DNA of 64,000 bases, taken from contig VXAU01002077.1 of NCBI GenBank assembly GCA_013399695.1, positions 124,001 to 188,000 of the forward strand. The letters run 5' to 3'. The translations under genes were made by a program, and so were the position numbers. This DNA comes from Formicarius rufipectus (Eukaryota > Chordata > Aves > Passeriformes > Formicariidae). The notes beneath the pieces were generated by a model that saw only the letters and a list, made by a program, of their open reading frames with translations, did not search any database and had not been told where the DNA came from. Numbering within the stretch: the first letter of the stretch is position 1; each line of letters opens with the position of its first letter. Below are positions 49,149-63,846 of the stretch, piece by piece.

Positions 49149-52100
49149 GGCTAGACTTCTCGAACAAAGATTTGGGAGGGTTTTACCCACGCTACCCTTA
49201 CCAATGGAAAGGTTAGTGCATCTCCATCGGTTTTTAACTGAGTGAGCGAATTGGCACAGGTCAGAGAGCTGTACAAAAGAGTGAGAAAGCTGCACAGCCA
49301 ACAAATCGCCAGCTAAAGCGCCAAGCTAATTCCTTCCGGACAAAATACACACGGCGATTCAAATGCCTTGGGAGCGCACGACATGTTCCTATATCCCAGA
49401 AAGCAGCATGGAAGGTGAAGGAAGATAAAAAGAACTCTGGACACAGGAAAGGCAGCTTGTGCTAGGTGGCTGCTGTCACCTGCCCTCACCTCCAGAGCTC
49501 CTGGGATACTGCTGAGCTGGGAATACACTTGCAAAAGAGAACCCTGCTTTGTGCCGGCTGAAGATCAATCAAAATGCCATCCTTTGCATGTTGGAGGGAA
49601 AGGACACAAGTCAGATCGTTACAAGTGAGGGCACTTTCCGCATGTCCATCACCACTGTCATCGTCAGAGTGATCACAGCAGGGATGGCTTCTCTGCATCA
49701 GTCATAAAGCACAGACACATGGTATGCCCCGGACTTTAGTGTAACTTGAAGAAATAAATTATCAGCTATCCACATGCTCTTAAATCCCTTCTCTGGCAAA
49801 GAGAAACAACGAAAAATCTAAATATCCTCCAGAAAGTTCACAAACAGGGACAGACTGCACCTGGCTGAAGGGTGAGGGAAGCTGTGAAAGTGCTGAAGTT
49901 ATTCCAAATGTCACAGAAAGAGGAGAGGAACAGAGAACATTTTTATCAGGGGCAATCAAGTCCTAATGAAGGTCAGGACACCTCAGCAACCATAACTTTA
50001 ACCTTGCAGTAACTCAAAACATACTTGGCAGTTATTTTCATTTCAGGGAAAAATTAAATCCCTCTAAGTCAGACTGTTTTATCATTATTTCCAGCAGAGT
50101 CAGCATAACCAGCTCTTGTGATTTTAGCTAAAGTATTTTTTTTCAATGTTTTGTTTTGGTTGGTTTTTTTTTTTTGAAGCACCAGTATTTTCAGTCATGT
50201 CACCAAGTAAGAATCTCAGCTTTCATTTAAGGAAGGGAAAAAAACTTCAAGAAACTTAAAAACAAAACTCATACATATGTTTCCAGCTATTACGGTTGCA
50301 GGGGAAAACTGGGAAATGAGACCCCCCACCAAGTTCCATAACCTGTGAGCAAATAAAAACATCCAAGACAAGCACACATGACAAGTGTGTAGGTACAAGA
50401 TCTTGCACTGGGTATGTATGTGTTTTGCATGACCACATACACAAAGTTATCCTTTTGAACACCCTGACACTTGAGATGGTAGGACAGAACACCTGTGTTA
50501 CAAACACTAAAATCCATGGAGTTTAACTATGATTGTCTTTCAAGTAGATTGCAGAGGTTTTGGTCCATCTCAGAATGGCCAATCACATGGCAATGGTTTT
50601 TTATATGACTTTACAGATGGTTCCCTTACACAGGGTGACTTTTGTCCTATCTATTAAGAGCTGAAAATTTTCTACATTTTCCTTATATACCCAGATTACA
50701 GTCTTAAAGGATTGCTTTCTAAAAGACATGAGGTAGAAAGATCCTTTCTGAGAATTTTAGTGGAAAGGCTGCATTTAGGTTTAAAGTGGAAATAAACCCC
50801 CTAAGTTTCCACACGAACTAGAGAAAATAACAGTCATAGCCAGCTCTTTGAGGGGCTACGATAATACAAGCAATAAATTTACTATTATTATTACAACTGA
50901 TAACAAAAGCTGAGCTAATGGAACTAAAATATCTTCTAAACCAGTTCTTGGAGAGCTGATAATACTAACCTTTAGGTGCCAGGAGCTGGGAATTTCCCAG
51001 CGTACCAAGCTGGTTGACTAACTGACACTAAAAATAGGACTCCAAACCCTGCTGCTCTTGTGGTTTATGTACAAAAAATATGATTTTTTTTTTCAAGCAA
51101 CACTGATCCATTCAGAAGGGTAAAAAAAATAATAAAAATTCATTTCTTTCAAGATGTTTATGGCCTGAGGCTTTTCTAATACAAAAAGGGAGAAACAATT
51201 TATTTTTATTATGCCATTCCCCAATCTTCAACTTAAAACAGACCACTTCTGCAGTTTTTTACAACATTCCAGCAAGTCTTCTGTTGCAGTTTTTTGTTCC
51301 CGAGCACGTACAGCTACTAGCTGAAAAAATTTGTGCCTACTCAAAACAGCACATGGTTTTTGGGGCTGGTGGTTCGAGGTGCCAGAGTTAATCTAGGCTC
51401 CATCTCAGGCACCAGCCAACAGCCCACAGCTTTCCTTCCAAATCCATGACAACCTCTTGCCACAAATGTCCAAGCTGTGTGGAAGAGGCAGTGCAGAGAT
51501 AAGGACATCACACATCCTCTCAGACACAAACACAGAGAGGAATCCTAGGAACACAGGAAAAGCATCATCCCCATCTTTCTCAGCCAGTGTTATTTCTGCT
51601 CCTTTCTTGACTTGGGCAGTCTGCAATTAGTTTCATTTCATCTACCCACACTGCAGCAATAAAAACCTCAAATGAGCTGAAGAGAATAACTCACATAAGA
51701 ATCTTATTTATGCACTTTTAAGAGTGACACACGTAACACAAGCACTCGCTGAAGAAATCCAGGTCTCCATTTTAGCTCCACGAGAGATCACCATGGCTTG
51801 TCTTTTTCAAGTGTTTAACTTGGGGTGACATCTCTTTGGAAAAGATGACCCCTCACTTGATGCCCAAGCCCAGGGTCATCTTCGAGAGACTCTCAATCAC
51901 GCTTGAGTTCAGCTGCCTTCTTGATAGAGGAATGTGAACAAGCAGGATCAACAATAGCCTGTGCTCCTAGATTCCTCTTGGTGACATAGTCTCATTAGTC
52001 AAAACGAGATGGCAACCCTTCACTGATGTTTACAATAATGGTGGCACAAGCTGCCTTTCAGTGGAGATGAAGAGAACATAAGAGGGGCTTGTTCTTTCTC

Positions 52101-55100
52101 ATGGACAAACACAATCAGGGCTATAAAGCAGCAACAAGTATATTTGCCATTTTCTTTAGTTTACCAAAATGTACCTCCAAAACTTGCTGAACACTCCCAA
52201 ATGGTTAAAGTAGGCAGGAGGTGGAAAGTTATTTATCATAGACCTGCAGATTCATTAGTACATCATGGGTAGAACTTTGGGGGAACCAACAGAGGCAATC
52301 ACCAATAAACTTTAAGTGGGATGTAGTGAATGATCCTACGATGAGCTATGGCAGAAGCTGAGACTACCAGCAAAGGCAGAGGAGTTTCAAAAGGGCTAGT
52401 ACCTACCATCTTCTGCTTCACACATAGGGCTGGACCGTTCTGGCAGAAATCTAAGGAGCTACTTCCTAAAGCACCCAGGCTATGAGTTCCATTTCAGGTA
52501 GGCATGGCATGTAAATCCTCAGGATAAGACATGCATGCTTTCCTCCCTTCTCACCTGGAAGATTTTGGGAAGGTCAAAGTGGGAGGCAGCAACAACCAGG
52601 ACTAAATGGAGAAGAGACTCAACATCTGAGCACCAGGCAGACCCTCATGGGCATCTCAGGGAGAGGGCTGCCCCATCATGCCAGGCACATGCAGGAACTT
52701 TTGGGCCAGGTGGGAAAGCTGTTTTCCAGATGAAAAGCTCCCTTTGGCTGCCTTTGCTTCTGGCATTCATTCCTATTTGTATCTGATTACAGGTTTGGCA
52801 TAGAATTTGCTTTTTGGGAAAAAAAAAAAATCAAGGGAGAGTTTCCTTTTCAAACACAGGCTTAGAGAGAAAACAAGAGCCTCACATTCCCTCCTCTCCC
52901 GAGCTGTACATAATGGGGTGGGGGTCAGGGGGTGCAGCAAACCCTCTGTAAGTAATCCCCAATTAAGTTCATTCTTAACTGAAGCATTTGGCTCAGGGAC
53001 AGATGGCGTTTCTTCTGTGCACGAGAGCTCAGCAGAGAGAAATCCCTGGCTCAAAGCTGTGTGCCCTGAGCAGAGGGAATCTCCTTCTCTGGCCCCGACG
53101 TGGTGCGTGAGGAGGATTGTGTGTGAAGACCACGCTGAAAGCAGAGTTAAAGGGATGTGCATAACACCTGACTTGCACCAATGGCCAACACTATGCTCTG
53201 TAAGACTGACATCAGCCTGACTGAGAACCCAGTTTACTTCCCTCACTCACACAAGCCTAGAAAACCACACAGCAGACTTAGAATGTAATTATTTTTGGGG
53301 GGGAGCCTGACAGAGGGCTGGCAAAAGAAGGAATTTAGCCAATTCAGAACAGCCTTGTCAAGTGCTGCATTGTGTATTCAGCACTTTCAGGAAAGCACGT
53401 TTACCAGGACCAGGAACATTTGGTACATGCATAAAGAAGCCCACTGAGGCTTTGCCTGCATGCAACAGATGTGACCAGCACGTGCACATATCAGAGAGCA
53501 GCAAAGCTGTCCTGAGGACCAGAAGCTGGGTCTCCCATGCATGATCCACACAATGACCTCTCAGCCCAGAAATGGCAAGTACAGCTAAGCCATCTCAGGG
53601 ACTACCCCCTGCAGCCACAGAAAGAGGCCACAGCCTCCCCCCTCTGCCCCAGCAACACTGCCCACCCTCTCCCTCACCACAACCCCACGTGCCATTGCTA
53701 GTACAGCAGGGACAGTGGAGTGGGATGAGAAGCCTGGAGCTGCTGCCCCTCAAGTGCCATGCTGGCACTGCCTCTGCCCAGTCTGGTTCACAAGGTTCCC
53801 CCAAGAGCAGAGCTGTGGTAATACAAACCCTGGCACTGCAGTTACAGGCAGTAAGCCCAGAGCTGGGGTAGCCTGAATGTTGCCCACCATGCTTGGTGTC
53901 AGCCCCTGAGCTGGTGGGATGCTGGTGGACACAAGCACCAGCCAACACCTCCGACTGCAACGGGTGTGCAGGCTTCCATGCTAACCCCCTAAGCTTAAGG
54001 TATGTGGAACAAGCCCAGCTGTGGCCAGCAGGATGCTAAAGTAATGCTCCAATTATGCTCCCAGGGCAGCAGTGAGCAGAGCCAGCACCTCGAGTGGGGC
54101 TCAGCTGGACTGGGACTCTTCGACATATACGGACACATTCACCCTCCTGTAGAAGCTCATACCTTACCAGCTCCTTAGCAGACTGAAGGCTAAAGCAGGC
54201 CAGGGAGTTTCCAGCCCATCAAATAAAAGAGGTGTCTGCTGGGAAGAGCTTTTCCAGCCAATGTTCTCTATTTAATATCCTAGTGCCTCTTCATACAGTG
54301 TTAACCCCATCATGGAAATGGGGGGGGGGGGAAGGCGGGGCCAGGAGTGGATAAAAATCAGCCTTTGGACACAATCCAAAACCCACATTCCCGAAGCTGC
54401 TGAGAATCACCATGGGGACAATTCAGTACACACTGTTTTTCATTTGACAGCTTCAGACTCAAACCCCCAGGCACTGGTGTGTGGGACCGTGCCTTTAAAT
54501 CCTGCCACACCACTCCAGCCCCAGCATCTGGGGCGGCTGCAGCAGCCCCTGCCCCCAAAACAGGTATCACTTGTGCTGCCAAACCAGCTGGGGAAGAGGG
54601 ATTGGCAAAGGTCTGGTAGATGGATATGTGCAAGGGCTTTTAAACTCCTTTTTCCCCTCCCTCACTTGCTGGCAGCAGCTTGTGCCAGTGTAGACACTTT
54701 GAAACAACAGCGGGGAACAGAGAGAAAGTTGAAGGAGAATTAGGAAATCAAGTGAAAACTAAAAAGAAAGAAAGAAGAAATCCCCCAACAAGCCAGAGTG
54801 CAGTGTAAATGCACGTTTTATGATCTGTATGCATAATTAGCAATACTAGGGGAGCTCTGTGAGCTCATTTGTTGCTGAAATAGGTACAAATCTGGCAGGC
54901 AGCAACTGAAACGAGGAGTTAGAAAGGAGAAGGGGAAAAGAGGCTGGAGCTTGGCTCAGGGATGAGGAGAGAGAGGGAAGCTGGCCTCTTGCCAGGGTTT
55001 TTGTGAATGGGTGGGTGTGTAGTATCCATTTCCTCCCAGTTCCAGGGGGGAAAAAACAACAAGAGGGTAGGGAAATGCCTCGAGTGATATGTTGCTTGGT

Positions 55101-55139
55101 CATGCTTCAAAAATGTGCAACTACTGTCACATAATTTGA

Positions 55140-55330
55140 TATTTTCCTAGTATTATGGGTATTTTCTAGCAGCCTGATTCCTTTCTTAACAAAGGTGTTT
55201 TTCATTGTGCGCTGAATGTATTTGACTTTTGCACACTAAGTGTCTATTCATAAAAAATGCAAGCCCTTTAAGTGAAAAATTCTGAATTTATGAGTATAAA
55301 AGACTTTAATGTACCTTAACTTCTTAAATT
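55140..55330. promoter_or_regulatory. Candidate conserved non-coding block in intron 3
   Basis: This is AT-rich unique sequence containing ATTATGGGTATTTTC, CTTAACAAAGGTG (a TCF-like CAAAG word), GTCTATTCATAAAAAATGC and TTTATGAGTATAAAAG. Texture only. Confidence 0.27.
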
Positions 55331-58300
55331 CGCATGCTGATTTCTGCCGAGCTAACATTTTCTGCTCCCAGCATAAAGGGACAGCAAGCAGTGTTGGAAG
55401 AGCTCTGAGACAATTTCACAGGTGTTGCAGAACCTGTGTTTTCTCAGAAGTACATTTAAAGCACAACTATCATAGTGTAATGCTGGCAAACCGAAGAAGA
55501 AAAGACCACCTGATGACAAAACCAGTAATTAAACACACACAGAGGTCTGATTCAGTGAGGTTTGGGGTGTTGTTGCCTTTTCTTTGGGTGTATGATCCAA
55601 TCTTGTCCTTGTCTTTCCTAGTTTGGATCTAGTTTTTCATTACTAATGAATATTAATTATAAAGCATGTGAATAGAGTGGTAGAGATATTCTAAGCTGAA
55701 TTAATCATGTAACATTGAACAGGAATTTGAAAGTTAGCTGCAAAACCAAGCAAAAAAAACCTGTTCAGAATAAGACACAAAACTCACAGGAGGGACCAAA
55801 TCTAAGAAGAAGGAACATACAATAATTACAGCCAAGACTAAACAAGTAGGGCTTAAAATTAGGCTCCTTAGAAGAGATCAAAATATGTGACTCAGATTTC
55901 CTAAAGTTATAGTTCCCTAAAGTCAACTTGCTTAAAAGTAGGGGGGAAAGGGCTGTTTGACTTCAAGAGGGGTAAACTTTCACCTCCCATTTTCAGTTAT
56001 TACTTAGATACTCATCAAACCCAAACTTCATCATTACTGACAGTTATTTTTTCAAACATTCTAATACAGGCTTTCAGAAAGTGTGGTGTTTTCAGTGCTT
56101 GTGCTTTAAAGCTCCCAGTAAGAGATTAAATAAGAGAATGGCATTTAATTCAGAGGTAATACCAAAAATTAAATATAACTTAGCCCTGCCTGCCCCTCGT
56201 CCCCCCAAAATGGAGGCATTTTATGTCTCTCCTAAACAGCAGAAAAGTTGCAAGACCTCAGCAGCCATTTGTGTATTTTCTATGCCAAGAGTTTCACAAA
56301 AGAGCATCTAAATGAATTCAGTAATCAGAGGTAAAATGGGGATTTTCTGCCCACCAGCCACAGCCCCCAGAGTAAGCCAAGCCATCTGAGGTTGTTTCTG
56401 TGCCACAAAGAGCAAGGAGGGACCCGTGAAAGCAGAAACCCTGCCTGTAACTCCTCCCCGGATCAGTTCCACTGCAGGGTTTAAGTAAGAGCTCGAGGCC
56501 TGCCCATAAAAAAGAACAGGCTCCAGCCCTGGAAACCCATGAAAAGCATTTTGAAGATGTAAAGTACAGGCTGTCACTTAATAGAGCACAAGTATTAAAT
56601 AATGATAACCATTTAACATTCCTGCAGAGCCTTTTGAGTCCACAACTTGTCACCCTGGGCTTGGCTGACAGAAGAGCAAAACAGTCACATAAAGCAAAGT
56701 TCTCCTTTCTTCTCTTCAATCTCTCTCTCAAGTTCTGGATTGCTTACAAAGTATTTCTTTTTCTTCCAGTATTTTACCTTCAGAAAGGTTGTGTATTCTG
56801 GTGCTGTCCTGCCACCTTGCATGAGTTCAATTTTTATTCAAGTACAGAGACAGAAAGGAAAGGAGAAGAACCTGCTTTTGGAAAGACTATTTAGAAAGGA
56901 ATACATATCACACAAACCTTACACCAGTCACCAACCTTTATCCCCCCTCAATATGTTCATCTTCGTTCTTAGCCTTCATCTTTCAATCACTCCTTTCTCA
57001 ACAAGCACAAACCAAAGGAAAAAGGGCACAAGCCAAACACAGGCTAGGAGGGAATGCTCTGCAGTACAAGCCCCACAAGTGCACACACAGAGCAAGAGAC
57101 AACCCAAGTATTCCCACACCAGGAAGCTGGTTATGACTTCCATGTGCAAACGATTAACCACGGGCAGGGCCACAGGAAAACATGCAGAGCAGCATCAGTT
57201 GCTTTCACTAAAAGAAGGGAGAGAGACACCTACGGATTCTGGAGCATGGAGAGGAGTAAAGGCAAGACAAAGAGACACATCAAATAAAACCTGTGGGGCA
57301 CTGGAGAGACCCAAGCTGAAAGCAAGGGACAACAATTGCATGTGTATCACCAGGTGCATATGCAGTTTTCCCCTGCATGGTGAGCTCTGAATGTATGAGA
57401 TTGCTGTTTAAACTTGATCACCAGAATGAGGCATGGGAGAGAACTCTGCCCTAAATTTTGCTGCCTTATCCACTGCTAAATGAAACACTCACTGTAGCCA
57501 GGTGTTCTGAGTCAGGGTACCCATTAATCAGAATCTAAGCATACTGCAGAGACACTATGAAAAGAGAAGGGAGAAGGTCTGACTGAAATAAAGCCAAGAA
57601 AAAAAACCAAGTAGGAACAGAAGCAATCCAAGTTAGGAATAGCTGGAATAGACAGGAATACACATTCCTTGTTTCTGCTATCAGAAAGACATTTTCAGTT
57701 CTGCTCAGAACTTTTTATCAACTTCCCCTGTTTCTGGCTGGTCTGTAACACAACTAAATTAGGGAACATGGCATAATTTGTGGGAGCCCCAAGCGTGCTG
57801 TAAGTCACAGATCTCACCAGCATGGCTCTACTACATTTTCTGGGTTTTATTCTTGGTTACTGAAGAATTTGTACCCACACAATAGTAATTCATTAAATAC
57901 CTCTAAGACAAATTCCCATGTCTTCCTGGGCACCTGATCCTGCTTCCAAAAATACATGTCTAGTGAGCTCATCAGAAAAGCCCCAAGGACAGGGAGGTTA
58001 ATCTGTACAGACACACTGAAGGCCATTGACTGACCTATCAATGGCTTGGAGACCAACACTGCCATCAGTGAAAGATTTCAGTGGGTCATCAGCCCATAGG
58101 TTGAATCAGGCATATTTTTTAAGGGGAAGACATTTATTTTCCTGCCTTTGTAACTAGAATTCTATTTCAGTTTACTAAAGCTTAATGGTTTTTTTTCAAT
58201 ATTAGCAAAACAACAGAACCCATGAAGGAGCTACTTTTACATATAATAGCAAAATTTAAAATAAATATATACACGTTTATCTAGGAAAAATACATGGGTA

Positions 58301-59079
58301 AGGACCTAGCAAAGACTCTGTGCTTATTTTTAGCTGACATAATAGGTTGTTAATTCAATGCAATAAAATCTATTATTAACTACTGAATTACTGTAAAATC
58401 ACTTGCTTAGTGAAGGTGAAATATCTGTACTGACTGCACTCCAGTAATTTTTTCTATGTAGAAGTGAATTCTACTATGACTATTTATGTTCAAGTCAAAT
58501 GGCATGAGATTTATTCGATTTACTACAAGAACATAAGAAACTTGAAAACATGCAAGCCCAAAGTTTTTTAATGTGTTTTACTTACTAGTGGTGCCTACAC
58601 AATTAAGCAGAGCAGTTAAGACACAGGATAAACTCAAAGTTTATCTGCCACCCTTAGCAGAAACCCTAAGACTGTATCAATTAAACCAAGGTGCAGGCCC
58701 ATTCTCTCTCCAGTCTGCCATGAACTCAAGTCAGAGCCTGGAGCCGAGACAGGTCAGGCATTGCAGCTCACACAAGGACAAATCACATAGAGATGCTCCA
58801 TTACTCTCCCCCAGATATGCAGGGTTTTCAAGATTAAAGGTTCCTCCTACAGCTTTTTTTGTCTCATCATTGCCGTAGGTTAAGATGGCCAAAACTGAGT
58901 TACAGTATTTTCCGCTTACAGAGGAGAAACACAGCACGTCAAGTCAAATTCTCTGCCTTACACCCCAAAACCGATCAAGTCACCTCCTTCCTCACTGAGA
59001 ACATCTGGTTGTAACCAAGTCATTCCCCAGCCCAAGCCCCAGTGGTGCACCTGTGGTAAACAGCATGTATTTATGTACC

Positions 59080-59215
59080 TTTCCATGAGGTCAACAGAAA
59101 TAATTCAAATAAAACTTTTATATTTATGAGCTTGCTTTGGCACCTGGTTTTCGTGTCAGCATTACATGAGTATTAATAGGGCTTCAAAAGCCTATGGCAG
59201 ACTCATCCAGGCAGC
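59080..59215. promoter_or_regulatory. Candidate conserved non-coding block in intron 3
   Basis: This short, unique AT-rich block contains AATAATTCAAATAAAAC, TTTATATTTATGAGC and CATGAGTATTAATAGGGC. It has no simple repeat. Texture only. Confidence 0.25.
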
Positions 59216-62200
59216 TGGATGTGTAAGAGCATCCATGAACATCAAGTAGATAATGTACCAGTGTGAGAGGAACGTCTCCTTACTGACAACGAGTCACTCG
59301 TGCTAATTGAAGTCCCACGCTTGGCTGTGGCAGATGACAAACATCTCAGGATCTTACACGAGAAAGCTTTCCTTTGATACATCTGCAGGCTTGTCATGCT
59401 TCTTTTTGACTTATTGTAAAATAAAGGCATGGGACAGGAGGCTTTTGAGACTCCAAAAACATGAAGAAAAATAATGGAACTCATTACTGAGCAGAGTTTT
59501 GACTTGAGGTCTGCATTTGCTAGTGAATGGAACAAATGATGTTACAGGGTGAAAGCTGCCAAGTTTCATTAGAGTACTTCTGTGAAAGTGTATGATCTCA
59601 GAGGCTATACATGTTAATTTACAGTAGAGTTTAGATTAAAGTGATGAATGTGTATCTAGTGTACATTTAAGTACAATTTTAAAAGAAAACCAAGCTGGGC
59701 CCTTCCTGTTCAACATGCCACTGCATATTCTCCAGCGAGGAGCAGAGCACCTCAAGCAGTTGTTGCAGTCCCTATTGGCAGAACTACACTGTCTTTAATT
59801 AAATGTCCACCTAACTGTAAAGTTCATTTCCTAACCCCAAGGTCAGCTATCAGAATACAAGTAGTTTGAACAGTGTTTCATATCTGCTTGATGGGCAAAA
59901 GCTGTCAGAAGGTCCTGTCAAACATGAAACAGAGTCAAAGATTAATTTCCCAGTAAATTCAGCTGCGTCTTTTTTTCTCTTGACTCGAGATGCTAGTTAC
60001 CATTCAGCTGTGAGCAGCCCTGGAATTTCTCTCTCCCAAAACCATATTAGAGTTTTTCTACTCTTTTTACACATGAAGTGTAAACAAGATGAGCATGGGC
60101 GCCATGCACTTACACAGATGTGTGGCAAGCCCGTTCCTCGCTGAGGATGTATGTAGATATTTTTGTTTCTCTCCCCATTCATAACACATATCCAAACCAC
60201 AGCTGAACTCACCCAACTGGAAACTCCAAGTCTGTCATAAATGCAATAAAGCACACAAGCAGGCTTCCTGCTTATGCCTCAATAGCACTAGGTGATGTCA
60301 GGCCAGCTGGGCCTTCACGAGGAACTACGCATTACCCACAAAGGGCAAAACCTTGCAGAGAGCCTCCAAGGCAAAACCTCCCCAGCTGGTCACTCCCCAG
60401 CAGAGCAGAGCAGTGGAAGGACGATGTTCTGGGGCATGACCCGAGCTCAGCCCCTGGTTTACAGCAGCAGCAGCAGCTCCCCAGGCTGCACTGACGCCTC
60501 TGGTCCCACGAGCTGCCCTGGCAACAGCTGGCTGGGTGCTCCTGCAGCTGTGCTGGGGTGCTGCTCGCAACCCGAGCTGAGTTCACTTTGGGTTTCTTTA
60601 AATCAGGTCCACTTAAGCTGAAATGGGACATTGTGCTGGTTAGAAACAGGACCCACCAGCATCTGCTGGCAGCTGTGCTGATACAAGTGCGTGACACAGG
60701 AAACTGGGGGATGGATCCTGCTTTCTGCTGTGTGACCGTGGGTCTGTTTACTTCAGCCAGAGGTGCAGGCAGACACAAGCCTAAGGATCAGGAATGTTGC
60801 TTCACAGAAAACACCATCTCTGAAAAGCTCCACCGTGAGCTGCAGTAATCTCCTTGTGCATTTAGGTAAGGGCAAGACTTCGAGCCACCTAATTAGCCGG
60901 AGAATGAGGTAATCGGCAGCAAGCTAAGGTACAGAAAATAGGAACATGTTTTTTAAGTGTCAGGGGATATTTTGGATGATGAGAGCATGGGTCGTGCATA
61001 AACAGTAAGGCAGCAGAATGATACTCAAGTGGTATTTTCTTGCACGCTGAAGCCTTGAAGTTAAAAACAAAGGCCAGGAAAATAAGAAGTTGTGTTTACT
61101 GGGTCCCTAGACTTGCCATCTAATACAGCTATTCATCAAAATACTGCATGCTTTTTGCATGACACACGTGTCTTGTTCAATCAATGAAAAGCTGCTAAAA
61201 ATCTCCTAAATATCCTATTCTAAACAACGCTTTGCAGCTACAACCACAGCCTGATTTTGATTTATTGAATAATTTGACCGGAGAACACCTTAAGTCACAA
61301 CAACATTAAATGCAATAACTTTTCATTCCTTTCCTGAACAGCATATGAAATTAAACAAAATAAAAATTGACAGCACCAAGTTATCCGGAATCTATTCCAG
61401 ATGGATTAAGTTCACTGTATGTATTAAGGGGAGATTTTAGCTTAGGTTTGACACTGCATTTCACTGACTCCCCAAAACAAATCAAAAATAACCTGGGACG
61501 TGTTACCAATTCCATCCTAAATCTAAATTTTTCTGATACTAATTATGGAGCAAAGGGAGAATGTTGAAGACATTTCAACTCTAACAGTCCTGCCGTTCTG
61601 ATTAAAAAATATCAGCTTTACATCTGCAAGAAATTTATAAAGTAGACTCTTTACAAATTGTTAGGGAGCAATTTGTGCACAGTTAGTTCTTTGTTTAATC
61701 GAGAAATCTGCCCAAACCTTGATTGTGTGCTTATTTCCCTAAGGCTGGGAGTGAAGGTTATTTCATTATGCCTTTTGGGAGCAGCAATCTATCTAATACG
61801 TTTCTGAATTATTCCAGACTGAGCTGAAGCTGAACATGAGAACAAAGCCCTGCTTCCACAGCAGAAAGACCAGCCTAACTCCCAGCTGGGAAGATTTAGG
61901 CAGAGATTTATAAGTACAAACACTGAAGAAATTTGCAAGTAATTGCATGTATTTGCTCTCTGTTGTGGTATGCAGTAAACTAATATTTATTAAAATGTAT
62001 CAGCACAGTACTGCTCATTGCACCCTTCCTAGTCTCTCATTGCAAGTTTGTAGTAAGGGTTTGGTTTTGGTTTTTTTTTTCCTTTATTCTTTTTAGAGCA
62101 AGAGGGCCGGTGGGAGAGGGCAAGAAAATCAGGACCATTGACTGATATCTGCTGTTTATGTAGATTATCACACACACAAACCCTGCTTGTGTCATTAAAT

Positions 62201-63389
62201 AGAATATTGTAACTGCTGCCAGTGAACAGACAGGAAATACAGTACTGCCACCTGTTCTATTACAAAGAACAAGACATCTGGAGACTCAACTTTCCTATTA
62301 CCTACTTTCTGTGTTTCTTGCTACATGCAGAAAACACCCATTCATTTTATCAGTGCCTACACGCCCTGCAGGTTCATGTTTTGAACCAATATTGAGTTGA
62401 ATTTTTGCTGAGGTTTGAAAGGTTGGTTCAGCAAGTACTGGTAAAGTCTTACCAGGCTGGACTACCAGTTCCTTTGGAGATCCCTTCACCCAGTGCACAG
62501 GAATATGGCACCAAACATCAACACATTTAACTGTTCCTGTGGGACCCTCATTTAAGTGAGTTTTTTGGAAGATCAGGATCCTCCTTCATGGGGTATCTAC
62601 TCCTCCAAAAGTTTTGTCAAAGCTCAAATCGCTTTGAAAGCCATTTGCTTTCCAAAGGTTCCCTTACCAAGGAGACACCTGGAGAAATTCTAGCAATATC
62701 TGCTTTTGGAGAATGCCAGGAATACCCAGGTTTGTCCCACTCAGTGACGGTTCAAAAGTGCCTGTTCCAAAGGCAGCATTTCAAAAGCCCATTTAATGTC
62801 ACTGGGTGACAAAAGCCTACCTGGCTAACACATCATTTCCAAAACCCTACCAATTCAAAAGCAAAGAAAGGAGCAGCTGAGGACATAAATTTGGCTCTGC
62901 CACTGTATCCTCATCAGGTAAGGGGACACAGATTCACCACTTACCTCAACCTACCACATCATGGCCTAAAGTGATGGGACTTTACAATTGTATTATATCA
63001 TATTATCAAACTGGGTTTTTTTGTTTGTTTTGAGGGCACATTCTCTGTTTTGTGAACTTACTTGAAAGCAAATATTTCTGTTTAGCACTTAAAATGTAAA
63101 AAGAAATATTTTCCTGTACAATTCTGTACAGAGCTTAAAAGGAATTGTTTATAACATAGACTCTTGGTAAAAATTTAATAGCTAGCGACTTGTATTTGGG
63201 GTCTTAAAGAACAGATCAGTAATAAGTCCTTAGCATAAAATATCAATTTTAGTACTATTTCATGCATGATTTCTGTGCCGTTTTTAGGACTCGACATTAC
63301 AGGTACAAGAGCAGCACTTGGGGTTTTCAAACCAACAGTCAGAACTTACCCTGTCTCCTCCCACTACAAAAGGAAAATTTCAACTAGTA

Positions 63390-63615
63390 ATTACTTGAGG
63401 TTGAGTTAATGTGGTTTAAAGTTGATAAGAATAATGTGCTTATTTACTATGTGGGTAGTGAAAGATTTATGAGAGCCTTAACTATTAATTTTCACCTTCA
63501 TAAGTGCAGGGATGGTATAAACTACGAGACAGGTTAATTTCACTGTTGTCATTTAGTAACTGTAACTGGCTATTAAAATGAGAGTTTTCTTTAGGGAGTT
63601 TCCCCAGGAGGTTTC
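63390..63615. promoter_or_regulatory. Candidate conserved non-coding block in intron 3
   Basis: This is unique sequence with TTGATAAGAATAATGTGC (a GATA word), ACTATTAATTTTCACC, ACAGGTTAATTTCACTG and GGCTATTAAAATGAG. It ends shortly before a T14 run at 63647-63660. Texture only. Confidence 0.27.
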
Positions 63616-63830
63616 CTGCACTACCTTCTCTGGCCAAGTACTTGTCTTTTTTTTTTTTTTACTTCTGTGGGGATATGCAAAGTTTCAGCTTTGTTGCATG
63701 AAAATGCTTTATCAGGAGCAACAATACTCAATTCAAAAAGACTTTCTGTAACAATCTGCAGTTTGGGGGATACAAGGACAAGAATAAACACTGTAATATG
63801 ACATTAAACTTAAGGGTATTTCCTTTTATT

Positions 63831-63846
63831 AAAAAAAAAAAAAAAA
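63831..63846. repeat. A16 homopolymer
   Basis: Sixteen A are followed by GAAAAAAGAAATTAAAA. This could be a retroposon tail, but no recognisable element body precedes it. Confidence 0.9.

Noticed and set aside
48951..49154. Frame encoding 20 consecutive His at its end, resembling a metal-binding tail
   Set aside because: This is simply translation of the (CAT)19 microsatellite. Other frames give poly-Asp, poly-Met and poly-Ile.
52773..53246. Long open frames on both strands over the same stretch (157 codons minus, 137 codons plus)
   Set aside because: Mirror-image frames on both strands indicate a local shortage of stop words rather than coding. Neither product is recognisable.
60292..60848. 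Frames of about 96-148 codons on both strands, including Ser-rich and Cys-rich runs
   Set aside because: They arise from a GC-rich stretch with a short (CAG)n-like run (60461-60478). There is no homology that I recognise.
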